The translations under genes and the position numbers were made by a program. This document shows, one piece after another, positions 52,864 to 61,117 of a DNA stretch of 64,000 bases (its first letter is position 1; each line of letters starts with the position of its first letter). Where the stretch lies: contig NZ_JBHEQA010000002.1 of the NCBI RefSeq assembly GCF_043678055.1, forward strand, positions 1,116,001 through 1,180,000, given 5' to 3'. The notes beneath the pieces were generated by a model. The model made no database searches, was not told where the DNA came from, and was given only the letters and a program-made list of their open reading frames with translations. The stretch is from Spongiimicrobium salis. Lineage in GTDB: Bacteria; Bacteroidota; Bacteroidia; Flavobacteriales; Flavobacteriaceae.

Positions 52864-54698
52864 GGGGATTGAAATACGCATTGGACCTTGCGGACAGGAC
52901 ATTTGGAAGTACGATAAAAAAGGCCAGGGGCTATACCAAGGGCCTGGACAACGCAGTGGGAAAGGTTACCCGTAAGTTTAGAAAAATGGGACGCCAGGGA
53001 AAGAAGAGCTTTGACGGTCTCTCTCGATCTGCCAAAAGGGCGGCAAGGGTGGTCGCTGCCGTGTTCCTGACCGGGCAGGCCATCGCATTCGCAAAGGAGA
53101 TCACCAACGTTGCCGCACGCTTTGAGGGCTTTGAGAACGCCATAGAGTTCGCCTCCGGAAAAGAGGGGGCAAAGAACCTACAGTTCGTCAGGGACACCGT
53201 AAACCTCCTCAATACTGACCTGGAGGCATCCTATAGGGGCTTCCAGACGATCACCGGTTCGCTCAAGGGCACTATCCTGGAGGGCCAAGGGGCAAGGGAT
53301 ATATTCGAGGGCGTTTCCATAGCGGCTACCACCATGAACCTATCTGCCGATAATCTCAATGGGGCGCTGCTGGCATTCGGCCAGATAGCCTCCAAGGGCA
53401 AGGTCCAGGCGGAAGAGCTCAGGGGACAATTGGGCGAACGGATACCGGGGGCCTTCAATATCGCTGCAAAAGCTATGGGCGTGACACAGGTCGAGCTCAA
53501 CAAAATGCTGGACCAGGGCAAACTGTACGCCAACGACTTTTTACCGAAGTTCGCCGCACAGCTCAAAAAGGAATTTTCCGGCGGGCTCGAGAAAGCGGCC
53601 AACAGTATGCAAGCGGCCATAAACAAGCAGAACAATGCCATCATAAGCTTTAAGAGGAGTACGGCCGACTTCCTTCGTCCGATGCTGATCGGTGCACAGC
53701 TGGGCATCGGGAAGATCCTGGGGCACATCGAAAAGCTGCTCCCTAAACTGGAACCGCTAAAGGGTGCCTTCTACGATCTTTTGATATCGATCTCCCCCAT
53801 ATTCGATGCCCTTGGACGTTTGGGCGGAAAAATGGGGGGCACAAGTGGCATCATCGATTCCCTGGCAACGGGGATCAGGGGACTTGCGGTGGTTACCGAG
53901 ATCCTTGCGACCGGCCTCGCGGGCGTGATCGATTTCCTGGGGCCATCCCTACCGGTACTGGCGGGAGTGGCGGCCGGATGGTGGGCCGTGAACGTCGCCA
54001 TGTACGCCAACCCGATAGGGCTCGTCGTGCTGGCCATCGTGGCCCTAGTGGGAGCGGTGACCTATGCCTGGCAAAAAGTGGGATGGTTCCGCGGGGGCAT
54101 CATGGCCGCCTGGGAAGCCATCAAAGGCTTTGGTGAGGCCCTGAAGACCGCCGTTGTCGATAGGTTCAAGGAGATGCTCCAGAGCATTACCGGGATCGCA
54201 CGGGCCATAAAACTTTTCTTCAGCGGCGAATGGGAAGAAGCATTCAAGGCCGGAAAAGAAGCGGCCGATAAGCTGTTCTCCAGAAAAACGGGAGACGCAT
54301 TCATAAAGGACATGAAAGGGGTCGGGAAAAAATCGTCCGATGCCTATTTCGAAGGGGTCAGGCAGGCGCAAAAGAACCAGAACGCCCCCAATGCCCTTGA
54401 CGGGATATTGAAGGGCCTTGCACCGGGGACGGCAAACTCCAAGTTCCTTGGGGGCACGGGCGGTCCTTTGGGAACGGATCCGAAAAGCACGCCCAGGGCA
54501 GCTCCGACCGGTGGCGGATCAGTGGCCGGCTCAGGTGGACCTGCAAACAAGCATACCACTTTCAATATCCAGAGTATGGTGCAGAACCTGACCATCCAGA
54601 CCACCAATATCACAGGCTCCCCGTCGGATGTCAAGAAACAGCTCGAGCGCGTGTTCCTGGAACTGATCGCCGATCTAGAACTACGGGCAAATGGCTGA
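52860..54698 (+). CDS. Tail tape measure protein
   Basis: The 612-residue product has the tape-measure domain signature ALLAFGQIASKGKVQAEELR, then LGERIPGAFNIAAKAMGVTQ and LNKMLDQGKLYANDFLPKFA, a hydrophobic middle (about 345-405; GLVVLAIVALVGAVTYAW) and a Gly/Pro-rich linker near the C-terminus. It sets tail length and threads the tube; 612 residues would fit a tail of roughly 90 nm if the usual length rule applies (inference). It follows the portal-MuF gene through ATGA and lies on the opposite strand from the tube, sheath and chaperone genes. Confidence 0.9.
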   Translation: MRGLKYALDLADRTFGSTIKKARGYTKGLDNAVGKVTRKFRKMGRQGKKSFDGLSRSAKRAARVVAAVFLTGQAIAFAKEITNVAARFEGFENAIEFASGKEGAKNLQFVRDTVNLLNTDLEASYRGFQTITGSLKGTILEGQGARDIFEGVSIAATTMNLSADNLNGALLAFGQIASKGKVQAEELRGQLGERIPGAFNIAAKAMGVTQVELNKMLDQGKLYANDFLPKFAAQLKKEFSGGLEKAANSMQAAINKQNNAIISFKRSTADFLRPMLIGAQLGIGKILGHIEKLLPKLEPLKGAFYDLLISISPIFDALGRLGGKMGGTSGIIDSLATGIRGLAVVTEILATGLAGVIDFLGPSLPVLAGVAAGWWAVNVAMYANPIGLVVLAIVALVGAVTYAWQKVGWFRGGIMAAWEAIKGFGEALKTAVVDRFKEMLQSITGIARAIKLFFSGEWEEAFKAGKEAADKLFSRKTGDAFIKDMKGVGKKSSDAYFEGVRQAQKNQNAPNALDGILKGLAPGTANSKFLGGTGGPLGTDPKSTPRAAPTGGGSVAGSGGPANKHTTFNIQSMVQNLTIQTTNITGSPSDVKKQLERVFLELIADLELRANG

Positions 54699-55197
54699 TA
54701 ACAACGCGCAAGAGCTCGACGAGCTAAGAAGGAAGTTCCTAAAGCTGAAAAGGACGCTGCCGCGCAAGGCGGGAATAAAAGCGGTCAATTTTTTCAAAAG
54801 GAACTTTAGGCGCGGAGGTTTCGTGGACCGCCCCTTCAGGAGATGGAAGGAGAGCGGCGACAAACGAAAAGGGGGAAAGACCCTGGTACGATCCGGTAGG
54901 CTGCGCAGGAACATCAAGATACTGCGCATCAACGGGACCAAGATAACGATCGGAGTGCCCAAGAACATCAAATATGCCCGGATACACAACGAAGGGGGAA
55001 AGATAAAGATAACCCCAAAGATGCGCCGAAAATTCTGGGCCATGTACATCGAGACGGGCAACGATATGTACAAAGGAATGGCTCTTACGAAAAAAACGCA
55101 TATAGAGATACCACAGCGACAATATATCGGCAATAGCAAGGCCCTGGAGGTATCGATAAAAAGACTATTGGTAAAGGAACTTAAAACATTGGAATAA
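54691..55197 (+). CDS. Phage virion morphogenesis protein, gpG-like
   Basis: The 168-residue basic protein resembles the phage virion morphogenesis family: an N-terminal helix, RGGFVDRPFRRWKESGD, LVRSGRLRRNIKI and a KYARIHNEGGKI motif near the centre, then IEIPQRQYIGNSKAL. These proteins act at the head-tail joining step. It overlaps the end of the tape measure gene by eight bases. Confidence 0.83.
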   Translation: MADNNAQELDELRRKFLKLKRTLPRKAGIKAVNFFKRNFRRGGFVDRPFRRWKESGDKRKGGKTLVRSGRLRRNIKILRINGTKITIGVPKNIKYARIHNEGGKIKITPKMRRKFWAMYIETGNDMYKGMALTKKTHIEIPQRQYIGNSKALEVSIKRLLVKELKTLE

Positions 55198-55198
55198 T

Positions 55199-55762
55199 AT
55201 GAGCGTAAAGGGAACTACATATCTGGAGGTAACCGAACATCTCAAAACTACGGTACCCGCCATAAAATGGGTCGATAAGGACCGGGGGCAGCTGGAGGAT
55301 CCGGCAAACTTTATCTTTCCAAGGCCCGCGGTCTTCGTGAGCTTTGGTTTCGGCAATTATGAGAACCTGGGAAAAGGGGTTCTGAAAGGTGAAAAAAGGC
55401 TGCGGATCCGTACGGTCTACGAAAACTATGCAGATAGCCATACGGGCAGTATCAACCAGGAGAAGGCACTCGCATACTTTGAGTTCGACGAGGCGGTGCA
55501 TGTCGCCCTGGAGGGGTTTTCCGGGACCCATTTTACGGGCCTTACCAAAGTGGCCGATGAGGACGATCTCGACCATGCCAATCTTATCGTGGGGCTCTTC
55601 GAATATCAGATGCAGTTGGTGGACGATAGCGCGGCCAGCTCAAGGAACTTCGAACTGTTGGAGCCGGACGCCGAACTGGTCACGAACGTGGTGAGGAACT
55701 CTCAGGGCATCGAAGAAAACGGGGACGACGATAGTCCATTTGTCATCCCCGGTATCTCCTAA
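55199..55762 (+). CDS. Neck/tail-terminator protein, gp37-like
   Basis: The 187-residue product follows the gpG-like gene by one base and has the pattern of small tail-terminator or neck proteins: LEVTEHLKTTVPAIKWVDKD, then NFIFPRPAVFVSFGFGNYEN, RIRTVYENYADSHTGSIN and FEFDEAVHVALEGFSGTHFT. The acidic tail (ENGDDDSPF) is unusual. It ends the rightward late operon. Its stop overlaps by four bases the stop of the opposite-strand gene at 55,759. Confidence 0.7.
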   Translation: MSVKGTTYLEVTEHLKTTVPAIKWVDKDRGQLEDPANFIFPRPAVFVSFGFGNYENLGKGVLKGEKRLRIRTVYENYADSHTGSINQEKALAYFEFDEAVHVALEGFSGTHFTGLTKVADEDDLDHANLIVGLFEYQMQLVDDSAASSRNFELLEPDAELVTNVVRNSQGIEENGDDDSPFVIPGIS

Positions 55763-55962
55763 TAATCCTTGTAGACCCCGGTTCGGGAAATTATCAACCA
55801 GAGCGTCTTTTTCGTCAAGGGAAGGAATTCGTCCTCCAGAAGCTCGAGGGCGCGGTCGGACCTCATACTCTGTTTTTCATAAAGCTCATTGAAGCGTGCC
55901 CTTATACGCTCATTCCGCTCCACTATCTTGGGGTTTTTCTTTCTTTTTGGTTTCTCTGACAT
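55759..55962 (-). CDS. Small basic protein with a possible helix-turn-helix
   Basis: The 67-residue product begins with a lysine/arginine-rich part (SEKPKRKKNPKIVERNERIR) and ends with ALELLEDEFLPLTKKTLWLI, which resembles small helix-turn-helix proteins that recur at this point in Mu-like Bacteroidota phages. It is the last gene of the leftward early/middle operon. It might be a late-gene activator, but no direct sign of that is visible. It overlaps the next gene upstream by 53 bases. Confidence 0.6.
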   Translation of the reverse strand: MSEKPKRKKNPKIVERNERIRARFNELYEKQSMRSDRALELLEDEFLPLTKKTLWLIISRTGVYKDY

Positions 55963-56368
55963 TGGATGATGGGATTTTGATAAGTTCGTAATCTTTCGAT
56001 TCTATGATATTCCGGACATTGGTCTCGAATATCCCTTCAGGCCCCTTCATCACGACACCGGTGACAAAGGAATCCCTGGAGGCCACATTGGTGGCACAAA
56101 TGTCCATTACCTCGTATTGTTTGCCCTCTGCGAGGTATACCTGTCCTATGCGGACATCGTGTAAATATCTCAAGGGCAGACCGTCCCGGGATATGGCGAT
56201 ATTAGATCCTATGCTGCTATAGGTGATTTCCTTGTCGAGCAACGATTTTGCCCGCTTTATGGATGGTTTGGTAAAAGGACTGTGCTGATCCTTCGGGATA
56301 CCTTCCATGTGGTTGATGTAAATTGTGAGCGCAGATCTGATTATGATCTGATCGGATAACTTTTCCAT
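55910..56368 (-). CDS. Hypothetical phage protein (152 residues)
   Basis: The product is mixed alpha/beta with IYINHMEGIPKDQHSPFTKP near the start, a beta part (VYLAEGKQYEVMDICATNVA) and a lysine-rich tail. No family is recognised. A central beta-barrel-like segment may bind DNA or protein, but nothing is specific. It overlaps the small basic gene downstream. Confidence 0.6.
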   Translation of the reverse strand: MEKLSDQIIIRSALTIYINHMEGIPKDQHSPFTKPSIKRAKSLLDKEITYSSIGSNIAISRDGLPLRYLHDVRIGQVYLAEGKQYEVMDICATNVASRDSFVTGVVMKGPEGIFETNVRNIIESKDYELIKIPSSNVRETKKKEKPQDSGAE

Positions 56369-56440
56369 GTTTTAGTCGATTTAAATTTATTCCATAAATT
56401 TAACGTAAAGGGACCCGTGAATCCTTGCAGGTTTCCGTAA

Positions 56441-56899
56441 TCATACTTCCCTTGATAATTTTAGCAATTGCATTTTCGTCCTTTCAACATTTACCAGGGT
56501 ATTTGCAATATCGCATACCGATTTCGCCCGGGGTATATAATTGGGATCTTCCTCGACCTTTTCGAGCATGGACAAAAGGGAATCCTCTATTTTCCGATAA
56601 GGCATCGGGTCATTCACTAGCATTTCAGGAGTAGCTACTTTTTGTGGCACGATGGGTTTGTTTGGTTGCGGTTCTAATGCGGGCACAAACGCTTTTTTAA
56701 CTTTAGGGTCATCGACCACCTCCAAGCCTTCAATGAAGTCCTTTAATTCGATATCATCCAACACGAAGGTCCTTCTGTCCGTACTGATCACTTTTTTACC
56801 GCTCAGATCTTTCGTCTTTATGACCTTGTAGACAAGCCCTTCATACTTTACGAACTTTCCAATAAGTTCTTCGACCTTAATTTTTTCTTTGTTTTCCAT
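56441..56899 (-). CDS. Hypothetical phage protein with KOW-like N-terminus (152 residues)
   Basis: The first 70 residues look like a small beta-barrel (LIGKFVKYEGLVYKVIKTKD, then TFVLDDIELKDF). A Pro-rich linker (ALEPQPNKPIVPQK) leads to a helical C-terminal half with YRKIEDSLLSMLEKVEEDPN. It could bind nucleic acid. It lies four bases after the HNH gene. Confidence 0.6.
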   Translation of the reverse strand: MENKEKIKVEELIGKFVKYEGLVYKVIKTKDLSGKKVISTDRRTFVLDDIELKDFIEGLEVVDDPKVKKAFVPALEPQPNKPIVPQKVATPEMLVNDPMPYRKIEDSLLSMLEKVEEDPNYIPRAKSVCDIANTLVNVERTKMQLLKLSREV

Positions 56900-56903
56900 A
56901 AAG

Positions 56904-57683
56904 TTAACTTTCTATTTTAGATATTGATTTTTTGACCTTGCTGATAAGGGCCATGGTGCGTACGGCCTCTTTTGGAAATTCGTGTTTCGAATTCCGGAGC
57001 ATGTTTTCCTCTCTTGTGATCAGGGTCCAATTACTGGGATCGGTATTCGTCCTGGATCCGTCCAAGGAAACCAAACAATGCCCATCGGGAACTTTCCCAT
57101 TGATCTGTTCCCATAGATACCTGTGCTTTAATACCTGCTTGCCACCGCCGATGGACATGATGATATATCCGTCCCGGGACAAGTGCTCCCCGTTGACGTA
57201 ATTGTGGGGCACATGTCCTTTTTGAAATCTGGTCGCTTTAGTCCTTTCAATAGCTTCAGGACTCATAAAGTCGGCTTGTTTTTTTCCTTTGTTCTCCGGA
57301 GTCCGGCCTTTTTTAAATCGACTTTCATTTTTACGCTGTTCGATTATCTCCCTGGGAATGGAAAGGTTCAATTGTTCCAGGCGTTTGGCAACACCTGTAT
57401 AACTTTTTCCTATGATGGACCCCATAGTCTTTATCGGCATTGTAAGATAATTGTCCATGATAAATTGGGTCTGTTCCTCCGTAAAAGATGTCCTGCCCTT
57501 CAGGGCATTTCTTCGGAACTGCTCCACGATTCCGGGCGGGACCTCGAGGTCGTTCTCCCTCATGTAACGCTGTATCACGCCCCTGCTGCAGTCCAGGGCC
57601 TTGCCAAGTTGCCTACTGCTCATTTTCAGATAATTGTCCCCAATGAATTGCTTATCTTTTTCCGTGAATATGTGACGTGCCAT
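56904..57683 (-). CDS. HNH endonuclease with two N-terminal helix-turn-helix repeats
   Basis: The 259-residue protein has two related DNA-binding repeats (FTEKDKQFIGDNYLKMSSRQ and FTEEQTQFIMDNYLTMPIKT) followed by a basic linker and an HNH-type nuclease part: VLKHRYLWEQINGKVPDGHC, then SLDGSRTNTDPSNWTLITRE. The pattern matches phage HNH enzymes that resemble homing endonucleases. The middle His of the canonical motif is not fully conserved, so activity is uncertain. It may be a free-standing mobile gene in the early operon. Confidence 0.78.
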   Translation of the reverse strand: MARHIFTEKDKQFIGDNYLKMSSRQLGKALDCSRGVIQRYMRENDLEVPPGIVEQFRRNALKGRTSFTEEQTQFIMDNYLTMPIKTMGSIIGKSYTGVAKRLEQLNLSIPREIIEQRKNESRFKKGRTPENKGKKQADFMSPEAIERTKATRFQKGHVPHNYVNGEHLSRDGYIIMSIGGGKQVLKHRYLWEQINGKVPDGHCLVSLDGSRTNTDPSNWTLITREENMLRNSKHEFPKEAVRTMALISKVKKSISKIES

Positions 57684-57694
57684 TAAATTGTTTC

Positions 57695-58159
57695 TTATTT
57701 ACCGAAAAGTTTTTTGTATTCATTGACGGTTATCTCCACACAATCATCCGGTGCATTGAACTCCCAATCATCACCCACCGAGAAACCAAAATAATCTGCA
57801 TTATTGGAGTTATATCCTATGGACTTGAAAGGTCCTCCCTCGAATCCCACGCAATGGTTCAAACGGTCTACTATAATCGTGGGCAAGGCCATGATTCTGT
57901 TATGGATGTCCTTTCCGGCCTTTGAATTCTTTTTGGGAGAATATCCATCATGTAATTTCTTCCAAATTTTTGGATCCGGTTCATTCTCAAAATGTAGGCA
58001 CGAAATACCGCCGAAAACAGAGAAAGGGGCTCGTCTCCATGACTTTGCTCCCAAGTCCTTTGCAAGTTTACTGGCCGCCAAATGTGCCCTATCGATTTCC
58101 AATTGTAACAGGGCAAACCTCTTGCCCGTCCACGATGTTTTTTTTGTTTTGAATTTCAT
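57695..58159 (-). CDS. Hypothetical phage protein (154 residues)
   Basis: The product begins with a very basic part (KFKTKKTSWTGKRFALLQLE) and contains SWRRAPFSVFGGISCLHFEN and IMALPTIIVDRLNHCVGFEG, ending with DWEFNAPDDCVEITVNEYKK. It is soluble and has several aromatic residues. No family is recognised. A beta-rich enzyme-like fold is possible. Confidence 0.6.
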   Translation of the reverse strand: MKFKTKKTSWTGKRFALLQLEIDRAHLAASKLAKDLGAKSWRRAPFSVFGGISCLHFENEPDPKIWKKLHDGYSPKKNSKAGKDIHNRIMALPTIIVDRLNHCVGFEGGPFKSIGYNSNNADYFGFSVGDDWEFNAPDDCVEITVNEYKKLFGK

Positions 58160-58174
58160 TTTATTTTTAAATAT

Positions 58175-58630
58175 TTATGAGTTTGTAAATTCGTCCTCCC
58201 ATCTTCGCTGATATAGATAGGTGTCCGGGTTCATTTTCGCGATACCATTATGGAGGCGCAGATAGTTGTTATAGCGGCGTATTCCCTCTAGGGCCTTTAT
58301 CCGGTCGGCATCGGACAACTTTTTCCATAGAGTGCTACTGCGTGTCTTTTTTGTCTTTTGCCCATAGGACTCCCAGAATGCGTCGAAACTGATGTCTGGA
58401 AGCCCTACATCGACTTTAAAGTAATCTTTTAGGTCCGTTGGCCATTTTTCGATCTGGGACTGCCTGTAAGGGAAATTCCCCCTTCTGAAAAGCCATTCGA
58501 CCTGTTTGTCGCCGAGGACACCCTCGAGTACTTCAAAACTCTTTAAAACACCGTTCAAATGGTATTTAAAGACCCATATATCGGGGCGCTGTTTTGCCCC
58601 CACCGTATATGTGGTATATTGCTCTTTCAT
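58175..58630 (-). CDS. Phage replication-type protein with C-terminal DnaT/replisome-like domain
   Basis: The C-terminal half matches the pattern found at the end of phage and plasmid replication-initiator proteins: ISFDAFWESYGQKTKKTRSS, TLWKKLSDADRIKALEGIRR and MNPDTYLYQRRWEDEF. The N-terminal half contains VEWLFRRGNFPYRQSQIEKW. This suggests a role in replication or loading of the host helicase, but no initiator motif is visible. It overlaps its neighbour at 58,627 by ATGA. Confidence 0.6.
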   Translation of the reverse strand: MKEQYTTYTVGAKQRPDIWVFKYHLNGVLKSFEVLEGVLGDKQVEWLFRRGNFPYRQSQIEKWPTDLKDYFKVDVGLPDISFDAFWESYGQKTKKTRSSTLWKKLSDADRIKALEGIRRYNNYLRLHNGIAKMNPDTYLYQRRWEDEFTNS

Positions 58631-58962
58631 GACTCTGGTGGAAAGATTTTATCGATATAGCCACGTATGCCCTTGATAGTATTCCGATTTCTTGGGTGAT
58701 CGTACTCGTTCCTTAGATTTGGATCTAGTTGGTGGCCAAAACCTTCCCGTATCGCATGGCGATATCGGACTATCAGGTCATAGGTCAATAAATGCCGGTC
58801 CTCCTTGACCTTGTTCGCCTTTTCGACGGCCACTGCGAAATACCAGTCCGATCTGTACTTTTCGTATACCTTTCCGTCAGGGAATATATATTTGGCGGTA
58901 CCGTTCCAGTATTGGATCCGTTTATAAAAATCGGTCTCGTGCTCGTTTAAGATATCTTTCAT
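58627..58962 (-). CDS. Hypothetical phage protein (111 residues)
   Basis: The product is basic and aromatic: EHETDFYKRIQYWNGTAKYI, FPDGKVYEKYRSDWYFAVAV and GIRGYIDKIFPPES at the end. It lies between two other small early genes with overlaps on both sides. The family is unknown. Confidence 0.6.
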   Translation of the reverse strand: MKDILNEHETDFYKRIQYWNGTAKYIFPDGKVYEKYRSDWYFAVAVEKANKVKEDRHLLTYDLIVRYRHAIREGFGHQLDPNLRNEYDHPRNRNTIKGIRGYIDKIFPPES

Positions 58963-59351
58963 CTCAGGTCCATTAATAATTTCATCTTGAAAAGCCTTTT
59001 TTGTGACGGGCTCAAATGCCGCACCATACCGTTAAGTTCATCCACCATTCTCTTATATTTGGTTTTGTTTACTTTTTTGATCTCGCGAAGAAGTTCATAT
59101 TCTTTCTGTGCCGCCCAGTCAGGCTCTTCAAGTGCCTCGATTTCCTTTTCCTTCAACCTGCCCTTAAATTCATAAGGCTGCTTTACTCCTTTTTCCGTTC
59201 GTGTGGCCTCTATGATCGCCCCTAAGGATTCTCCAATGAATTTTTTACCGTACCAATCCACTTGGCCTGTTTTCGAGTTTCTGTAGCGATACCTTATTTG
59301 ATTTTTTCTATTTAAGACACGGCCCAAATATGTAAGTGTAATGCGTTCCAT
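58959..59351 (-). CDS. Hypothetical phage protein (130 residues)
   Basis: The N-terminal 50 residues are beta-rich (RVLNRKNQIRYRYRNSKTGQ) and the C-terminal 80 residues are helical and charged (KEKEIEALEEPDWAAQKEYE, then KYKRMVDELNGMVRHLSPSQ). The helical end may be a coiled coil. The family is not recognised. Confidence 0.6.
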   Translation of the reverse strand: MERITLTYLGRVLNRKNQIRYRYRNSKTGQVDWYGKKFIGESLGAIIEATRTEKGVKQPYEFKGRLKEKEIEALEEPDWAAQKEYELLREIKKVNKTKYKRMVDELNGMVRHLSPSQKRLFKMKLLMDLR

Positions 59352-59354
59352 ATG

Positions 59355-59516
59355 CTAGTATTGATCAAAAAAAGTCGGTTCATTATCTGCTTTTATCATG
59401 TCGTCGACACGCGTTTCCCAAAATTTGGCATTGTTGAGATTTCCCGAATCTCGATTTTTGAAATAGGCCTTTTGAGCGTTGCGCATGTTTTTTACGGCCT
59501 CTTTGAATTTGTCCAT
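59355..59516 (-). CDS. Small conserved-looking early phage protein (53 residues)
   Basis: ATG at 59516 opens a 53-residue frame that ends three bases before the next gene. Its sequence (DKFKEAVKNMRNAQKAYFKN, then NLNNAKFWETRVDDMIK) has the helical M-R-x-A-Q-K-x-Y-F-K pattern that recurs in small proteins of Mu-like Bacteroidota phages. It fills a gap between neighbours almost exactly. Function unknown. Confidence 0.65.
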   Translation of the reverse strand: MDKFKEAVKNMRNAQKAYFKNRDSGNLNNAKFWETRVDDMIKADNEPTFFDQY

Positions 59517-59517
59517 A

Positions 59518-59841
59518 TTACGTTAGTTTTTGATTAAGGTCGTCGGCGACCATATTTAACAATGTTCTCTCGTATTCCCTTATTTCCAGGTTTGCCCATT
59601 CTCGCAAAACGAATTCCAGCACATAGGCGCAATGGTACCTGAGCGTAATGTTGAACTCGTTTTTACCGGGCTTTATCGATAGTTGCTTTTTGAGCAGCTT
59701 CGAATTCAATTCGTGCACAATGCTGCAATTGGCGCGCATGTCCCTGGGACCGTATTTATCATTCTTGGGCGTGACCACCCTCAAGAATTCGTTTATCGCC
59801 AAAAGTTTATCCACTGTCAGTTTAATTTTTATCTCGTACAT
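59518..59841 (-). CDS. Hypothetical phage protein (107 residues)
   Basis: The start was taken at 59841 (MYEIKIKLTV), because the 14 residues before it lie in the end of the upstream gene and look like a shadow. The product has KLLAINEFLRVVTPKNDKYG and LRYHCAYVLEFVLREWANLE in its helical second half. The family is not recognised. Confidence 0.6.
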   Translation of the reverse strand: MYEIKIKLTVDKLLAINEFLRVVTPKNDKYGPRDMRANCSIVHELNSKLLKKQLSIKPGKNEFNITLRYHCAYVLEFVLREWANLEIREYERTLLNMVADDLNQKLT

Positions 59842-60142
59842 CTTTTTTGATTTTGGATGGCCTGGAGAACCGGTACCTGTCACCGGGAGATATAAAAGGT
59901 TCCTTTAAACATGAAACGGTCTCTAATTTTGAAGGAACGGGGATCTTATAATCCCCGGAATCTTCCTTGACCTTGCCAAAGGGCATTTCCTGTATTTTCT
60001 GGATCTGGCCCTCTAAGCGGGTTATCTCACCCGAAAGCTTCAATTTATCGTCCATGGTGAGCGGATCCCCGGGGTTTTGCAAAAAGTCCATGTAAGACTT
60101 CTGGAGGCGCTGGAGTTCGAGTATCTTGTATTGGTACTTCAC
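59822..60142 (-). CDS. Hypothetical coiled-coil phage protein with GTG start (106 residues)
   Basis: The start is GTG at 60142, where GTGA overlaps the stop of the small cysteine-rich gene upstream, which suggests coupled translation. The N-terminal 60 residues form a helix with heptads (LSGEITRLEGQIQKIQEM). The C-terminal part is basic. The family is unknown. Confidence 0.6.
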   Translation of the reverse strand: MKYQYKILELQRLQKSYMDFLQNPGDPLTMDDKLKLSGEITRLEGQIQKIQEMPFGKVKEDSGDYKIPVPSKLETVSCLKEPFISPGDRYRFSRPSKIKKDVRDKN

Positions 60143-60318
60143 CTACAATCGATTTCGCTCTTCAATTTCATTCCGCAATCATGGCAGTATATCGCGACTC
60201 TTTCACAGGTCACGGTCGAATCCATTACCCGCAACGTCTTATACCTGTGCTGGCAATCCATTAATTCTGAAATTATCAGGTACCAAGGCCTTCCGGATTT
60301 AGTGCAGCGTTCGTACAT
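60139..60318 (-). CDS. Small cysteine-rich protein, possible zinc finger (59 residues)
   Basis: ATG at 60318 shares its A with the stop of the GemA-like gene (TAATG) and the stop TGA is shared with the next gene's GTG start. The 59-residue product has cysteines at residues near 5, 22, 38, 45, 48 and 58 (last part CERVAIYCHDCGMKLKSEID), with a C-x-x-C-like pair that could bind zinc. It fills the gap between neighbours exactly, which supports a real gene. Confidence 0.65.
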   Translation of the reverse strand: MYERCTKSGRPWYLIISELMDCQHRYKTLRVMDSTVTCERVAIYCHDCGMKLKSEIDCR

Positions 60319-60755
60319 TACCTATATTTCTTTTTTACCATCGCCTTGAGCGCTGATATCGTTTTACTTACTTCTTGAGTGTCCATGGATATGAGTGGCT
60401 TTTTGACCGGTCCTTGGCCCTGTCCGAGCGTTCCTTCCAACCATTGGCCCAATTTCCCGATATCGGCAATGTTACGGCCCGTTTTAAGATGCTTCTTTTG
60501 CCATCCGTATTGCATGCACAATGAAAGAATCTGTTTGTGTTGCTGGTCGGTACGATCGAACGCCCCCCAATTGGATGCCTGATGGGGATTCCCCCCACGG
60601 TTTACGATGATCTGGTTCGCCTCCTCAAAGGTCAGGTCGTCACAACTGGTTTTCCCGACATCCTCGGTGGCCCATTGCACGAGCTCTTCCTTTAGATCCT
60701 GGTTATATCCGCATAGTTTGTAGATATACTGCTTTTGTCCAGAGGTCGCTTTCAT
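60318..60755 (-). CDS. GemA/gp16-like phage regulatory protein
   Basis: The 145-residue product has the pattern seen in the gp16/GemA-like (DUF1018) proteins of Mu-like Bacteroidota phages: ATSGQKQYIYKLCGY at the N-terminus, DRTDQQHKQILSLCMQYGWQ, then RNIADIGKLGQWLEGTLG. In Mu, GemA modulates host gene expression. The match is by eye. It lies in the early operon, overlapping both neighbours by one to four bases. Confidence 0.65.
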   Translation of the reverse strand: MKATSGQKQYIYKLCGYNQDLKEELVQWATEDVGKTSCDDLTFEEANQIIVNRGGNPHQASNWGAFDRTDQQHKQILSLCMQYGWQKKHLKTGRNIADIGKLGQWLEGTLGQGQGPVKKPLISMDTQEVSKTISALKAMVKKKYR

Positions 60756-61114
60756 TGGTCACCGTTTTGTATTGTTGTTAATTTTGATTTGGGGGCAAAG
60801 GCAATGACTATTGCCATTGGATATTCCGATTTATGATCTATCACCGTTCCATCATCAAATCTCAACATGAGGTCATCCTTTTCGCGCAATTCCCTAAGAC
60901 ATTTCATGTTTTCATCGCTGAAAGTTTTCCAAATTTTTAAATTTTCTTGCATGAGGGATTGGGCCTTTTCAAATCCAATCATCCAATGAAAAAGAACATT
61001 ATTGGCGGCATCTTTGCCCAACAAGGTTTCGTGCCTTGTATACCCTATGTCCTTTTTGCCAATTTCCCTGATTTCTTCAATGCTGAGATTTCGAAATTTT
61101 GTAATATCCATCAT
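60752..61114 (-). CDS. Hypothetical phage protein (about 120 residues)
   Basis: The product starts with MMDITKFRNL (start at 61114 or 61111), is helical (IEEIREIGKKDIGYTRHETL) and ends with a short beta region (YPMAIVIAFAPKSKL). It overlaps the GemA-like gene by ATGA. The family is unknown. Confidence 0.6.
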   Translation of the reverse strand: MMDITKFRNLSIEEIREIGKKDIGYTRHETLLGKDAANNVLFHWMIGFEKAQSLMQENLKIWKTFSDENMKCLRELREKDDLMLRFDDGTVIDHKSEYPMAIVIAFAPKSKLTTIQNGDQ

Positions 61115-61117
61115 ATT

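Noticed and set aside
56366..56378. A third copy of ATGTTTTAGTCGA, the arm of the nested repeat at 31.8 kb, at the start of the gene at 56,368
   Set aside because: A 13-base match is expected by chance in a window of this size and the copy has no paired arm nearby.
47865..59339. A shared 15-mer CAAATATGTAAGTGT at 47865 and 59325
   Set aside because: The second copy lies inside a coding region, and a 15-base match between two points of a 64-kb AT-containing window can arise by chance.
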